Below are positions 63,932-64,000 of a DNA stretch of 64,000 nt, one piece after another. The stretch lies in contig DATENM010000002.1 of NCBI GenBank assembly GCA_035275065.1, positions 124,001 through 188,000 on the forward strand. The letters run 5' to 3'. The first letter of the stretch is position 1. Each line of letters opens with the position of its first letter. Source of the DNA: Blastocatellia bacterium. Lineage in GTDB: Bacteria > Acidobacteriota > Blastocatellia > UBA7656. Position numbers and translations under genes: made by a program. Below the pieces are notes generated by a model. It searched no databases and was not told where the DNA came from. It saw only the letters and a list, made by a program, of their open reading frames with translations.

Positions 63932-64000
63932 TATGGTCTCAACTATATCTCCCAAAATGTTGTTTGTTACCTTTGTGAACCATGCTATTGTTTCTTATAG

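Larger units (their letters stand above)
53485..64000. mobile_element. Integrative element with rolling-circle replicase and type I RM cargo (right end outside window)
   Basis: The segment carries an integrase at its left edge, a divergent excisionase-like gene, a pC194/pUB110-type replication initiator, an IS200-type insertion and an hsdRMS operon. GC is lower than in the preceding chromosome and codon use shifts with it. Int, Xis and Rep in one block recall actinomycete integrative elements (AICE type). No relaxase, conjugation or capsid gene is visible within the window. The left boundary is inferred from repeat copy B. Confidence 0.65.

Overview
The window comes from a high-GC member of the Acidobacteriota, most likely class Blastocatellia. 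The support is family content rather than a marker gene: an ADOP-type duplicated permease next to a PadR regulator, two acidobacterial VWFA-related proteins in tandem, two Oar-like TonB-dependent receptors with an N-terminal carboxypeptidase-regulatory domain, membrane-bound winged-helix regulators fused to TPR or TolB-like propellers, and an S55 (SpoIVB-type) protein. I found no rRNA, tRNA or CRISPR array, so the placement is an inference.

From 1 to about 53.3 kb the DNA looks like ordinary chromosome. It starts with the N-terminal part of tilS, an exported M15 peptidase, a two-component system, mscL with an added zinc ribbon, and a DnaJ-like/PilZ/PilZ/receiver protein (1-7.7 kb). Then come trpD, a winged-helix/TPR regulator divergent from a small secreted protein, a PHP-type tyrosine phosphatase, an S55 protein, a secreted propeller protein and an L,D-transpeptidase (8-18.4 kb). 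A LOG protein, rlmI, folK, an internally deleted MFS gene and a two-gene ABC exporter follow (18.5-25.6 kb), then a thioesterase / alkyltransferase-like / DinB operon (25.7-27.1 kb). A second winged-helix regulator faces a zinc-ribbon mini-protein and a paralogue of the earlier small secreted protein (27.8-31.2 kb). The rest is an M14 carboxypeptidase, an acyltransferase, padR plus ADOP permease, an anchored DJ-1-like protein, two TonB receptors, two VWFA paralogues and a carboxypeptidase-regulatory/TPR protein (31.3-53.3 kb).

From about 53.5 kb to the right edge the DNA is more AT-rich and reads as an integrative element: tyrosine integrase, a zinc-finger protein, a divergent excisionase-like HTH protein, a rolling-circle replication initiator of pC194/pUB110 type, an IS200/IS605-type insertion, and a complete type I restriction-modification operon (hsdR-hsdM-hsdS) whose S subunit carries an extra C-terminal domain. 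The integrase 3' end lies inside a direct repeat of about 222 bp that also occurs 1,464 bp upstream, on the other side of the TPR gene. That arrangement fits attachment-site remnants. The Int-Xis-Rep layout resembles actinomycete integrative elements and is the most interesting structure here.

Intergenic DNA is rich in long inverted repeats of a few families. Several abut stop codons. Both winged-helix regulators have 10-11 bp tandem repeats just upstream of their start codons, and padR has a promoter overlapped by an inverted repeat.
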